A stretch of 64,000 nucleotides of DNA from Misgurnus anguillicaudatus (GCF_027580225.2 NC_073358.2:11796501-11860500); one strand, 5' to 3'; shown: positions 35,017 to 49,100, counted from the stretch's first letter. Notes: a model not told the origin generated them from the sequence alone. Made by a program: numbers and translations.

Positions 35017-38000
35017 ATATATATACAAACACTCACCTAAAAGATTATTAGGAACACCATACTAATACTATGTTGGACCCCCTATTGCCTTCAGAACTGC
35101 CTTAATTCTATGTGGCATTGATTCAACAAGGTGCTGAAAGCATTCTTTAAAAATGTTGGCCCATATTGATAGGATAGCATCTTGCAGTTGATGGAGATTT
35201 GTGGGATCCACATCCAGGGCACGAAGCTCCCATTCCACCACATCCCAAAGATGCTCTATTGAGTTGAGATCTGGTACAGTAAACTCATTGTCATGTTTAA
35301 GAAACCAATTTGAAATGATTCGAGCTTCGTGACATAGTGCAAATCGAGACTCATCAGGCCAGGCAACATTGTGGTTATTTCAGTCAAAGTTGCTCTTCTA
35401 TCAGCTTGAATCAGTCGGCCCATTCTCCTCTGAACTTTAGCATCAACAAGGCATTTTCGCCCACAGGAATGACGCATACTGGATGTTTTAACCTTTTCAC
35501 ACCATTCTTTGTAAACCCTAGAAATGGTTGCGCTTGAAAATCTCAGTAACTAAGCAGATTGTGAAGATTCTCAGACCGGCCCGTCTGGGACCAACAACCA
35601 TGCCACGCTCAAAATTGCTTAAATCACCTTTCTCTCCCATTCTGACATTCAGTTTGGAGTTCAGGAGATTGTCTTGACCAGGACCAAACGCATGGAAGCA
35701 ACTGCCATGTGATATATATATACAGTTGAAAGAAAAAGTATGTGAACCCTTTGGGTTTACTTGGATTTCTTCATAAATTGGTCATAAAATGTGTTCTGAT
35801 CTTCATCTAAGTCACAACAATAGAGAAACACAGTCTGCTTAAACTAATACCGCACAAACATTATACGTTTTCATGTTTTTATTGAACACAACATGTAAAC
35901 ATTCATAGTGCAGGGTGGAAAAAGTATGTGAAACCCTAGTCTAATTACTTCTCCAAGAGCTAATTGGAGCCAGGAGTCAGCCAACCTGGGGTACAATCAA
36001 TGTGATGAGATTGGATGTGTTGATTAAAGCTGCCCTGTCCAATAAAAACACACACCAGTTTTGAGTTTGCTGTTCTGAAGAAGCATTGTCTGATGTGAAT
36101 CATGCCTCTCACAGAGCTCTCAGAAGACCTACGATAAAGAATTGTTGAAAAGAATCTTACATAAAGCTGGAAAAGGCTACAAAAGTATTTCCAAAGCCTT
36201 GATGTCCATGTGTCCACGGTCAGACAGATTGTCTACAAATAGAGAAAGTTTAGAACTGTTGCTATACTCCCTAGGCGTGGTTGTCCTGTAAAGATGACTG
36301 CAAGAGCACAGCGCAGAATGCTCAATGAGGTGAAGAACAATCCTAGAGTGTCAGCTAAAGACTTACAGAAATCACTGGCCCATGCTAAAATTTTTGTTGA
36401 CAAATCTACAATAAGTAAAACATTAAACAAGAATGGACTTCAGGGGAGGACACCACGGAGGAAGCCACTGCTGTCCAAAAAAAAAAAAACATTGCAGCAT
36501 GTTTGAAGTTTGCAAAAGAGCACCTGGATGTTCCACAGCACTACTGGCAAAACATTCTGTGGACAGATGAAACCAAAATTGAGTGGTTTGGAAAGAACAC
36601 ACAACGCTATGTGTGGAGAACAAAAGGCACAGCACACCAACATCAAAACCTTATCCCAACTGTGAAATATGGTGGAGGGGGCATCATGGTTTGGGGCTGC
36701 TTTGCTGCCTCAGACCCTGGACGGATTACTGTCATCGAAAGAAAAATGAATTCCAAAGTTTATCAAGACATTTTGCAGGAAAACTGAAGACCATCTGTCC
36801 GCCAACTGAAGCTTAACAGAGGATGGACGATGCAACAGGACAACGACCCAAAGCATAGAAGTAAATCAACAACAGAATGGCTTCAACAGAAGAAAATATG
36901 CCTTCTGGAGTGGCCCAGTCAGAGTCCTGACCTCAACCCAATTGAGATGCTGTGGCATGACCTCAAGAGAGCGATTCACACCAGACATCGCAAGAATATT
37001 GCTGAACTGAAACACTTTTGTAAAGAGGAATGGTCCAAAATTTCTCCTGACCATTGTGCAGGTCTGATCTGCAACTATAGGAAACGTTTGGTTGAGGTTA
37101 TTGATGCCAAAGGAGGGTCAACAAGTTATTAACCCAAAGGTTCACATACTTTTTCCACCCTGCACTATGAATGTTTACATGTTGTGTTCAATAAAAACAT
37201 GAAAACGTATAATGTTTGTGCGGTATTAGGGCGGTTTCACATTTGGTGCAATTGCCTGGTCCGAACCCGAGTTCGATTGCTCCCCCCTCCCCATGCCCCC
37301 CATGGACTGTGTTCACATATTATTTTTGCATCCGAACCGCGGTACGCTTGCATCATCAAGCTGCAGCCGGCGCGTTCTCATGTTGCTTGGCAACCGCTGT
37401 AAACGAGATGACGCCAAGCGTGATGAATGAACTGCAATCAGAGAGATGATTTCTGAATGCCTTCGCAAAAATTGATGTCGGTGGACAGACCATTGTCATC
37501 GAAACGACTTTGGTATGTTTGCGGCACACAGACGCAAGTGCGTTTTTGTATTATTTCTTTGAAAACAAAACCAAAGGTTTAAAAAAAAATAAGAACAATA
37601 GTTAAGCAAGCATTCTATGCATTTTGATGTCAAGGTAAGTGCACGCCCACAAACACACACGTCTGTTTTGGTGGGACATTCCATATAATACGTAATTAAC
37701 AGCGGTTCACTTCCGCGATTTGGTACGATTGCGCTCACATCAGCAGCGAACCGATCTGGAGTTCACATGAACCGGACCCCAGACCACCCTTTTTAAGCGG
37801 ACTCGAGTACGTTTCGCGGGTGTGCACCCGAGTTCAGAAGACAGTGTTCACATCATCAAAATGTACCGAACTCTGATGTCAATCGAACCTGGGTGCGCAC
37901 CAAAAGTGCTAATGTGAAAACGCCCTTAGTTTAAGCAGACTGTGTTTCTCTATTGTTGTGACTTAGATGAAGATCAGAACACATTTTATGACCAATTTTT

Positions 38001-41000
38001 TATTGGACAGGGCAGCTTTAGTCAACACATCCAATCTCATCACATTGATTGGACCCCAGGTTGGCTGACTCCTGGCTCCAATTAGCTCTTGGAGAAGTCA
38101 TTAGACTAGGGTTTCACATACTTTTTCCACCCTGCACTATGAATGTTTACATGTTGTGTTAAAAAAAAACATGAAAATGTATAATGTTTGTGCGGTATTA
38201 GTTTAGGCAGACTGTGTTTCTCTATTGTTGTAACTTAGATGAATATCAGAACACATTTTATGACCAATTTATGAAGAAATCCAAGTAAGCCCAAAGTGTT
38301 CACATACTTTTTCTTTCAACTATATATATGCAGTATATGTTTCTGCGTTTTTTCATTATATTGTTGCAACCATGTAACCTTGCAGGATAACAGTGGCACA
38401 AAATATTTAACCCTCTGACAATTTACTTCTATTCTCTGCCAAAGTCATACTTTACTTACATGTAGTCTCTGTTTAATTTAAGTAATAAGGTGCAAGAGGC
38501 TCTGCTATATGGTGAATATTATGTGCACAAGGTTAAATGGCATTAATAGGACACATGGCATGGCAAGGTATAGTAGTACAGAAGTAGGATTGCAAAATTA
38601 TGCCTTTAGTGGCTAATGCCTTTTAGTTACTACATTTTATTACACTCTGGAATTGACTTATTGTTCTTGAATACTTAATTCTGTCTGGCCATTGGCAAAA
38701 TTCTGTGGCTTATTATAGAGTGTCCAGGGATGACATATTTTTGTAGGCCAACCCGGAAGTTAGTGGGACACTCGAGCCCAGCCCCTTGGGTTGTAATTTA
38801 ACCTGCAGTGTATGCTGGGTTGTTTCAACCCAAATTGATGGATTGTTTTAACCCTTTGTAAGGCAAATATAAACATTTTCATGCCTGGTCACTTTTTGAC
38901 CCAGTTTTTTAAGAGTGTATCCATGTAAAAAGCAAGATAAAGTGGTTGTTCGCAAATAAATCCCTTCATGCAAGGTAAGTCCTGATCACTCGGTCTGGAT
39001 TTATTTATAACATTATTATTAATAACAACAACTGACTGGCTATACGTTATTGGTTAAGATACTAAAGACATTTATTTGTATTAATATTTTTTTGCATGAT
39101 TTATTGACCATAACCAAACAGCTAGATAAGAAGATAAGCAAGATAAGAATGCTTTTTTGATAATAGTTGATCCACAAAATGTCTTTCACAATTTGCTTAT
39201 CATGTTCTTTTTATATAAAATCCCCCCACTCTCAGCAGACACCCGTGAGCTACATTATAATCAGTCTGTCATCATCTAAAATTTTTCTTTATAATCCTTC
39301 TTTATAATCGCATACAGCAAGCTTTTCTCAGTTGGAGCTGGGTGCCTGGGCATGTCATGGTTCCAAGTGTGAATTGTATCACTACATGTTATTATGGTTT
39401 GTAAATGAGCTAAAAAAAAGGCAATCATATGGTGACACATCACATATGGTTTGCTAGGATGTGGACGGATTTGGTATCAGAGCCCACAAGTGTAAATATT
39501 CTAGATCTTCACCACATATGGTGTCGTTGTTTCATAACAATAAGCTGATATTAATAGCTATGGATACTGGTGAGTTCAGACATTAATCAAATTGAAGGTT
39601 TATGACCTTGTGTTTTGGCATTAATGAGGTTCCCATTTGTATCAGCTTTATTGAATTTGTAAGATACATTAGTATATTTTTATAACTGAAAGGATGATGC
39701 GATTTTGCTTATATTGCTGTATAGTGGTTTGATGTTATGAGTGTAAGTGAAAAATAGTGGTGGGCACAGAGTAAGCTGCTGCGGGGAGTGTATAATCCAA
39801 ATTGTCTTTAAAGGCGGAGTGCACAATGTTTGAAAGCCAATGTTGACAATTGAAATTACCTTAACCTGAGACATGGTTTAGCTATATTAAAAGCTTCAAA
39901 ATAACAAATATAGGAAATATGTATAGTTTAAAGGAATAGTCTACTCATTTTCAATATTAAAATATGTTATTACCTTAACTAAGAACTGTTGATACATCCC
40001 TCTATCATCTGTGTGTGTGCACGTAAGCGCTGGAGCGCGCTGCGACGCTTCGATAGCATTTAGCTTAGCCCCATTCATTCAATGGTACCATTTAGAGATA
40101 AAGTTAGAAGAGACCAAACACATCAATGTTTTTCCTATTTAAGACGAGTAGTTATACGAGCAAGTTTGGTGGTACAAAATAAAACGTAGCGCTTTTCTAA
40201 GCGGATTTAAAAGAGGAACTATGTTTTATGGCGTGGTGGCACTTATGGGAGTACTTCGACTCGGCGCAGTAACACCCTCCCTCTCCCATTATGAGAGGGA
40301 GAAGGGGAGCGGAATTTTCAGGCGAGTCGAGGTACTCCCAAGAGTGCTATTACGCCATACAATATAGTTCCTCTTTTGAATCCGCTTGGAAAGGCGCTAC
40401 GTTTTGTTTTGTACCACGAGACTTGCTCGTTTAACTATTCGTCTTAAATAGGAAAAACGTTGATGTGTTTGGTCACTTCTAACTTTATCTCTAAATGGTA
40501 CCATTGAATGAATGAGGCTAAGCTAAATGCTATTAAAGCGTCGCAGCGCGCTCCAGCGCTTACATGCACGCACACAGATGATAGAGGGATGTATCAACAG
40601 TTCTTAGTTAAGGTAATAACATATTTTAATATTGAAAATGAGTAGACTATTCCTTTAACATGGGATGTTGGCAGTCAGCATCCCTTTTGCATCAAGTGCT
40701 GTCTATTAGCTCACGCCAACGAGTAAAAACCCGACCGAGTGGGACTCTTGTCCGGTTCCTAACTTGGTCAGATTCTCTTTTTCGCTTTCTACTCTCTTCC
40801 GAACGGGTTTTCTTAGCTGTTTCCCTCATCGAGCATCACGTCTCAAATGCGCGCGTGCAGTTGATGTTATAGGCTTGTTTGACTTCATGCAGCGCTGCAG
40901 GAACCGACAGCCGGATGACGTCAAAGTGCCGTCTCGGATCATTCTCGCGGTACTTTTACGTCATCCGACTGCCGGTTCTTGCAGCGCTGCACGAAGTCGA

Positions 41001-44000
41001 ACAAGCCTAACGTGTGTGACGTCGTTGCCGTAAAGCAAGTCGTGATTTTCGCGAGATTTGTCAGGGGCGGTTCTCTCAAGCTTGCATTGGTGGTTTTGCT
41101 AGCGGCGTCCTCCCCGAGCTTCAACAGAAGGATGATTCGCCATACTATGACTTCATTTACCATCGAAATGACTTTGAAGCTGTTATATTAAGGTAAAATA
41201 ACTGCATAGTGTGTCTTTAAATGTTGATATCTTCTGTATGTGAATGTTGATTCATACCAAAATGCTTTTTTGCATAGTTGTGTTTGACAAATGAAACGTC
41301 TCTGGTTACGTATGTAACTGTTGTTTCCTGAGAAGGGAACGAAACGCTGCGTCTCCCTTGCCATACTTCCTGTGTCCCTGTAACGCCGTCTTTGGCAATA
41401 TTTCAGATAGAGATATACTTCCTGGCTCACGCGTCACCCTGTCTTTGTCGTTAAGCCTCACCATTGGTTGAATTTGATATACACATTCAGACGCACTTAC
41501 CCCTGGAGGCGTCCCTAAAGTGTCACCACAGTGACACAGCGCGAGTTCCCTCGAAAGGGAACTGTAACAATGTATCTTAAAAGGTAACTTAATGTAACCT
41601 TGCTCTCACTTGAAATGTGTCCCCACATTTAGTCCTTGAATTTGAGGGTATTGGACCTGGAAAGTCCTTGAAAGGTCCTTGAATTTGAAGTTACCTAAGG
41701 TGTGGGAACCCTGATTTTTATAATAGCAGCAACTATAAAAGTGGCAAAAGAATGTAGGCTATTATAATGACTATGCTTAGTGAATAACTGCTTAGATTAG
41801 TGAATAACTGAGTGTTTTCATAGCCTTTAATTATCATCATTGCTTGATGGACAACACTGGACAGAATGTGAAATAACAATTTTTATACATAAATGCAGAA
41901 CGAAAGTGGATTTATATAACTAGTACAATCAGAAAATACCAAGATATAAACAGTATATTGCCATTCAACCTAAAAATACAGAGATTTATATATTGGCCTA
42001 TAATCTGTATCGGCAGATAAAAGTTTTTTCCCCACACTGTGAAGTTAAAAAACTTTATGCAAGTCAATTCACCCTACTATTTTAAGTTTGACTTGTGATA
42101 AGTTGACATAACTTATAAAAACAAGTTTAAATTGTTTAACTACTTTGTAAAGTTAAAGGGATAGTTCGGCCAGAAATGAAAATGATCCCATGATTTACTC
42201 ACCCTGAAGCCACCCGAATTACATATGTCCATCCTTTTTCATACGAACACATATTTAGATATTTTTGAAAGTTTCCTAGCTCTTCCAATCTTCAAAGTAA
42301 AAGTTGATTTGATATATTTTTTTTGTGGCGGCTGGCGTGCCATGGCACCTCCCCCTTAAAGTTGGCCAGAGAAGAAATACTTTTACAGCACTTATGGCAA
42401 ATGGAGTTGGCTAGCTGGATGCAGTGTAAGTCATGCCTTTTATTGTTTTCCCTTTTTGCTGTTTCAAGTCTGCGTCATAGACTGCGTACAATTTTGTGGC
42501 ACGTTTGAGCTGGCTTTGCGTGGACTTGATAAGAGCAAGAGCTCAGGTATATTCTGTGACTTGGTCGACCTTGTTGCTTCCCTTGATGTAGTTTACAAGA
42601 CTTTTAAGATGTCAAATCAATCTTTACTGTCCCCAGAGCACATATGTGAAGTTTTAGCTCAAAATACCATATAAATAATTTATTATAGCATGTTAAAATT
42701 GCCACTTTGTAAGTGTGTGCAAAAATGGGCCGTTTTGGGTGTGTTCTTTAAAATGCAAATTACCTGATGAAATTCAAACATTGATCACAATGATGGTGGT
42801 TTGTTGCATCTAAACTCAATTGTGCTTTTCTCTGCACTAAATGGCAGTGCTGTGGTTGAAGAGTGCAGATTAAGGGGTGGTATTATTATAATAAGAGCTC
42901 ATGACATCATGAGGAGAGACAAATTTCAACGACCTATTTTTTCATGTGCTTGTAGAGAATGGTTTACCAAAACTAAGTTAATGGGTTGATCTTTTTCACA
43001 TTTTCTAGGTTGATAGAAGCATTGGGGACCCAATCATAGCACTTAAACGTGGAAAAAGTCAGATTTTCATACCATGGCCCCTTTAAGGCAAAGGAAACTT
43101 TGAGCTGTTGGACTGTTTGTTGTCTGTTGTTAGGTCATTTACAACTTGTCTAAATGTAATTTCTAGTCATGATATTTGACTTAATGCAGATTATGCAGCA
43201 CTGTGCAGCTGATCTGTAAGTCCTCAGAGAGTGCAAATACTCCAGTACTCTCTAAACTTTCTCGCGATACTTTGATGTCATACGCTGATTGGTTTGCGCA
43301 GTGCTGCTGAACTACAGTGTAATGGAAGAGCGCAAGATCAATCTCTAGAACAAAAGTAAAACAGCAACAAGACGTCGTCTGTCTGAGGTAAAGACACAAA
43401 AATCTAATGACAATCGAGTCTGCATTAATCAGCCTTCATGCGTTTATTACACAAGATGGTTTCAGATACACAGTGTCATGATTTTAGTTCAATTTAGATT
43501 TTTACACGTTTGTTTAATCAAATAGTTTTTGTACTTTGTTTTGTTCATATTTGCACATTTTAACTTGTATGCTCATCTTGTAAGTTCATGATTAGAAATA
43601 AACGTGTGAACGAAAACAATTATTATCATTTAAACATGAAATGACGGATAATATTTGACTATGACGGAATCTTTACAAAGCTGTTCATCAAATAATGACG
43701 TGGATTGAAAAAGTCTAACGTAACCTCTGTTGTGTGTTTGTACATGTGTGTTTTCAGGTAAGCATTGTCAACTGATAAATGCCTATTTACAGTCCTGCAT
43801 TACTACAGTAAAAGTTTGATTTTGAGTCCCCCCCCACACTGATCAGAACTCAAACTATGTGATTATTTTAAATAGTGTCAAAATGAAAACAGTATTGCAG
43901 TTAGTACGCTATGCACTATTTCATGACATAATAATTTGAAACAAGGAGTTAAAAGCACAATTCTCTCGATATTGATAGATGTCATTCTAAGTAATCGAAT

Positions 44001-45739
44001 ATGGGTATCAGCACAGAAATTTTGTAAAATCCCTAATTTTTTGTCTATGTTGTCCAGCCCTAGTGTGCTCTACTGTTTGAAAATGGCAAAAGCTTCTTAA
44101 AAAACAACGTGACTAGCATTTTTGGATCAGTCAGTAAATAACCAAAGATGTGTAAAGTAATAGTTCATGCACAAATGAAAATCTAATTATTTACTCATAA
44201 ATAATTCATATCATCCCAGATGTTTATGACTTTCTTTCTTCAGTTGAACGTAAATAATTATATATTTTTATCCCTAGGTTTAATCATGTTATATGGGACT
44301 TAAAACAACACTCCATAAATCACATACATCTATCCTAAAAGTAACCCAGTGACTCCAGTAGGTTAATAAATGTCTTCTCAGCCAAACCAATATGTGTGTA
44401 TGAGAGAATGATTAACATCCTGAGTTTATTTTGTGATATTGAAATCAGAAAACAAATGCATGCACTGTAAAAAATTCTTTACTGCTTAAAAGTTTTTAAG
44501 TCATTTCAACTTACTATTTTTTGTCTTGACAAGAGATGAATTTCTACAACTTATAAAATAAAGTTGACATATATATAACATATTTTGACATATTTGTAAG
44601 TTCTCTAGTCAAGATAAATAATAGTAGGTTAAATGTAAATCTGAGTTGATTAAACAAAATTTGTGTACAGTGTAACTGACAGTACTAAATCCAAACATGG
44701 CTGGCATGTAAATAACTTTAAATCTCAATAGTTCTTGCCTGTCTCCTGATAAAATATGATATGACAACTAGTCACGGTTATTGCCAGTAGGGACCAACAC
44801 AAAATTCTTTGTATTTTCAAAGAGCTGTAAGCTGCCCCTAAAATTCGCTTATCTTATCACTTTACAATTAAATGTCCCACACAAGTGCTTAATCAAACAA
44901 TGGTAAATTAGTCCAGTTGGGAAGTAATGAGATGGAAACCTGCATCCCTTAGCAAGGATTGAGTGCTACAATAGAAAGTTGATTTCATTATAAGAGAATG
45001 AGTGACTTTCTTCATTATTAGCAGAGAATGCATCTCAGCTCATCGTTTATCTGAGGCTGTAACTGTTTAGAGAATTTTTCCACCATAAATATTCAAGACA
45101 TTCACACTTTTGGCAGATGTTTTTATCCAAAGCAACATTTGCATATAATCACATTTTTTGTGTACCGGTATGTGTTCCTTGTGAATCGAATCCACAACCT
45201 AGTTTGGACTGCTAACACAATGGTCTGTGAACTGCGCTACAGGAACGCTAATGAAATTTGAAGGAGGCATGAAATGAAATTTAAACATTTTCACACCTGG
45301 GTTCCCCTAAACTTAGTTTATATTGTTCTGTGGGGAACCGTCCCTTTAAGAAAAGGTAATTATATCCTAATTTCAGCTGTTAGGTTCACTGACATATTTT
45401 TGAAATATTTGCGTTATGTGTCTTTGTGTCATCTCATGAATCATTTGCTGAGAAGGGAAAATCTTTTGCTGACAAGTTATTTTGCTGACTATTTAGCCTG
45501 CTATATATCTGGTCGCTATGACAACAACTTCAAACGCTTGCTGCAGCTCTCTGTTGGCATGGGAAAATAATGCGAGTAGGATAAGATTCAATTTTACCAC
45601 CAATAAGTAAGCATTGTGATTTCATATAATATAATGAAGTGAGAGTAGTTTACAGTCCACAATCTACTGGACGCATATCCCAATTTCCACTGGATAAATT
45701 TAAGGTTTTGCCTAAATGAATCACATTTGGAGTATATAA

Positions 45740-45783
<44 letters not shown>

Positions 45784-46052
45784 CTGGTAATTATCACGTT
45801 GTGGGGACCAATTGTCCCCACAAAGATAAGAATACCAGTGTTTTTGTGACCTTGTGGGGACATTTTGATGTCCCCATGAGGAAACAAGCTTATAAATCAA
45901 ACAGAATGATGTATCTTGAAAATGTGAAGTAGTAGAAGGGTTTCTTTGATGGTTGGGGTTAGGGAATGGGGTAGGTTAGGGGAATAGAATATACAGTTTT
46001 TACAGTATAAAAACCATTACGTCTATGAAATGTCCCCACAAAACATGGAAAC

Positions 46053-46128
<76 letters not shown>

Positions 46129-49100
46129 TAATCTGTTGATAGATTATCCCATGACTTTGTCTGAAAATAAGGGTTGCTATTCTGTTTTCTGTTATACATC
46201 ACCCTGCAGACCAGGATAGCTCATTACAGATGTTTCCAACCTGACCTTCTATTAACTTTCATGATGAATTGAACTGGGAAGCTGTGGGTCCCAACTGCTG
46301 GCTAAGGATCAGAGTGTAAAAAGTTGAGAAAAATTGTACAAAGGTTAAACTGTAGGTACTTTATAAGATTTGCACCCACTGACAGTGCTTTTCATTTCCA
46401 TTTGCTTTCTTGCATTGTCAGTGCCTGATCTACTAAAGGAATTACACAAATCAGGTAATGTGGCCACAGATATTGTTTTGAATGCTTTTTGTGGCCACAG
46501 ATATTGTTTTGAATGCTTTCTGACTTAATTTAGGTATTGCAGTTTCAGATATTGTATATGTATCAGAATAAGAATCACATGCATCCTAAATCAGAATAAA
46601 GGAAAGTTTGGTATTTTACACCTTACCCTGATTTCAGATTGTTTATGATGAAATAGAATGGTTTTGACTGAAATTTGGACATATGCTGCTGGCCCGAGAT
46701 TTTTTGCAGCGATTTTTGTGTGATCATATCAGTAAACACCCCTGACCACTCTGTGACTTTCACATCTTTGTAAACAAAAGTTTAATGCATTTTAGGAAGG
46801 ATTGTTCCTGTGCACCTATGCAGCCATTGTAGCCAGCATCATATGTCCAAATTTCAGTCAAAATCATTCTATTTCATCATAAACAATCTGAAAACAGGGT
46901 TTAAGTGTAAAATTCCGAACTTGAAAAACCCAGCATTGTTGGGGGTCAGACGCTCTCTGGCACAGTTCGGTTTGGATAATGTGAGTACCCCCTAGTGAAA
47001 ATGGATCTAAGCAGGATGCTCTATGCACTTTGCTGTGTTACTTTGCTAATTGTCAGTTAATGTTGACAGGTATGTGGATTTTATTAAATGTGCTTTTTGG
47101 TTATATAAGCAAATGAAATTAATGTTTTTGGACATGGGGATTATGTGGACTCATAAGCTGGCTTCTGCTCTGTTCAGATGCTCTCTGTGGTAGGGCACGG
47201 TTAGCATGGAAAGAGCTGTTAGGATCTGGCCCTGGTCACCTAATGAGTGTCCAGATGGTAATTTTTGTTCACTGTGGTGGCCTTTCTTATTTAATTGCAT
47301 TAGGCAGGCTGTTCACCCAAATTTCATTTATTTGCTTACTAAACATTTTCCAGCTGAGATACTGGTTTGTAACTGCTGGCTGTTGCTTGGATCCAACATA
47401 TTGTACTGGTCCTGGGCCAGAAAAACGAATGTACTTTTTTGAAGAAAAAGATGATGCCTGCTCATGCCAATCTTGTTGCCCCAATTCAAGGGTGTTCCTG
47501 GGGATTGCTTGGTGGTTACTGTCCCAAGTCACTCAACTCTCTGTGAAATTCCTACATATGCCAAGTGCGGCTGCACAAGATAAAAAAATGCTTCACAATA
47601 AAAAACAAAACCTGCAATATGCTTTAACTTGCTATATAATTCGATATACAATTTGCGATAAAGCTTCTTAATTTTCTCAGACCCCTTTAAATCTTTCACT
47701 TTTTGTTTCATTGCAGCCTTTTGCTAAAATTCAAAAAGTTTATTTTATTTCTCATTAATGTACACTCAGCACCCCATCTTGACAGAAAAAACAGACATGT
47801 AAAATGTTTAGCAAATTTATTAAAAAAGAAAAACTTAAATATCACATGGTCATTAGTATTTACACCCTTTGCTCAGTATTGAGTAGAAGCACCCTTTTGA
47901 GCTAGTACAGCCATGAATCTTCTTGAGAATGATGCAACAAGTTTTTCACATCAGGATTTGGGGATCCTCTGCCATTCTTACCTGCAGATCCTTTCAATTT
48001 ACGTCAGGTTGGATGGTGAACGTTGGTGGACAGCCATTTTCAGGTCTCTCCAGAGATGCTCAATTGGGTTTAGGTCAGGGCTCTGGCTGGGCCAGTCAAG
48101 AATGGTCACAGAGTTGTTCCAAAGCCAATCCTTTGTTATTATAGCTGTTTGCTTAGGGTCATCATCTTTTTGGAAGGTGAAACTTCAGCCCAGCCTGAGG
48201 TCCAGAGCACTCTGAAAGAGGTACTTGGCTGCATTCATCTTTTCTTCAATTGCAACCAGTTGTCCTGTACCTACAGCTAAAAAACAGCCCCATAGCATGA
48301 TGCTGCCACTGCCACATTTCACTGTTGGGATTGTATTGGGGAGGTGATGAGCAGTGCCTGGTTTTCTCCACACATACCGCTTAGAATTAATGCCAAAAAG
48401 TTACATCTTTGTCTCATCAGACCAGAGGATCTTATTTCTCATAGTCTGGGAGTCCTTCATTTGGCAAATTTTGCCATAGAGCCTCGACTGGAGGAGGGCT
48501 GCAGTGATAGTTGACTTTCTGGAACTTTCTTCCATCTCCCTACTGCATATCTGGAGCTCAGCCACAGTGATCTTTGGATTCTTTACCTCTCTCACCAAGG
48601 CTCTTCTCCCACGATTGCTCAGTTTGGCTGGACGGCCAGGTCTAGGAAGAGTTCTGGTTGTCCCAAACGTCTTCCATTTAAGGAATATGAAGGCCACTGT
48701 GCTCTAAGGAACCTTGCCACAATTAAATCTAAGGCCAGATCCGTGCCTTGCCACAATTCTGTCTCTGAGCTCCTTGGGCAATTCCTTCGACCTCATGATT
48801 CTCATTTGCCCTAACATGCACAGTGAGCTGTAAGGTCTTATATAGAAAGCACTAACCCTGCCAACATTTAATAATTTATGCCTTTCCTAATCAAGTCCAA
48901 TCAGTTTGATTAATCACAGCTGGACTTCAATGAAGGAGTAGAACCATCTCAAGGAGGATCAGAAAAAACAGACAGCATGTTAGTTAAATATGAGTGTCAC
49001 GGCAAAGGGTCTGAATACTTATGACCATGTGATATTTTAGTTTTTTCTTTTTTTAATAAACTTGCAAAAATTTCTACATGTCTGTTTTTTCTGTCAAGAT

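Larger units (their letters stand above)
35723..38320 (+). mobile_element. Tc1-like transposon, family 3, with nested insertion and inverted-end duplication
   Basis: The left end CAGTTGAAAGAAAAAGTATG is followed by a long inverted repeat (to about 36050). The transposase fragments at 36294-37132 are on the + strand. The right inverted repeat is interrupted by the element at 37229-37925. After 37998 the sequence switches to an inverted copy of the left end (about 38000-38320, ending ACTTTTTCTTTCAACTATA), so the right side is a rearranged or doubled end. Confidence 0.85.
39808..41220. mobile_element. Possible older TIR element hosting two hairpin elements
   Basis: The left TTAAAGGCGGAGTGCACAAT and the inverse of the right end (TTAAAGACACACTATGCAG) are similar, suggesting one element that was later invaded by the palindromes at 39928-40658 and 40871-41008. 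Inference from end similarity only. Confidence 0.45.

Noticed and set aside
45103..45251. Possible tRNA gene on the minus strand
   Set aside because: Box A and B-like sequence is present, but the arms do not fold into a full tRNA and a SINE tail follows.
45274..45570. 98-codon + strand ORF next to the SINE
   Set aside because: No family likeness, no splice signals that would make an exon, and it lies in repeat-rich intron.
45741..46128. CRISPR-like or tandem-array structure
   Set aside because: These are simple GT microsatellites around a eukaryotic repeat; there are no direct repeats with spacers.
47913..48215. 100-codon + strand ORF
   Set aside because: It is antisense to the Tc1 transposase at 47685-49190.
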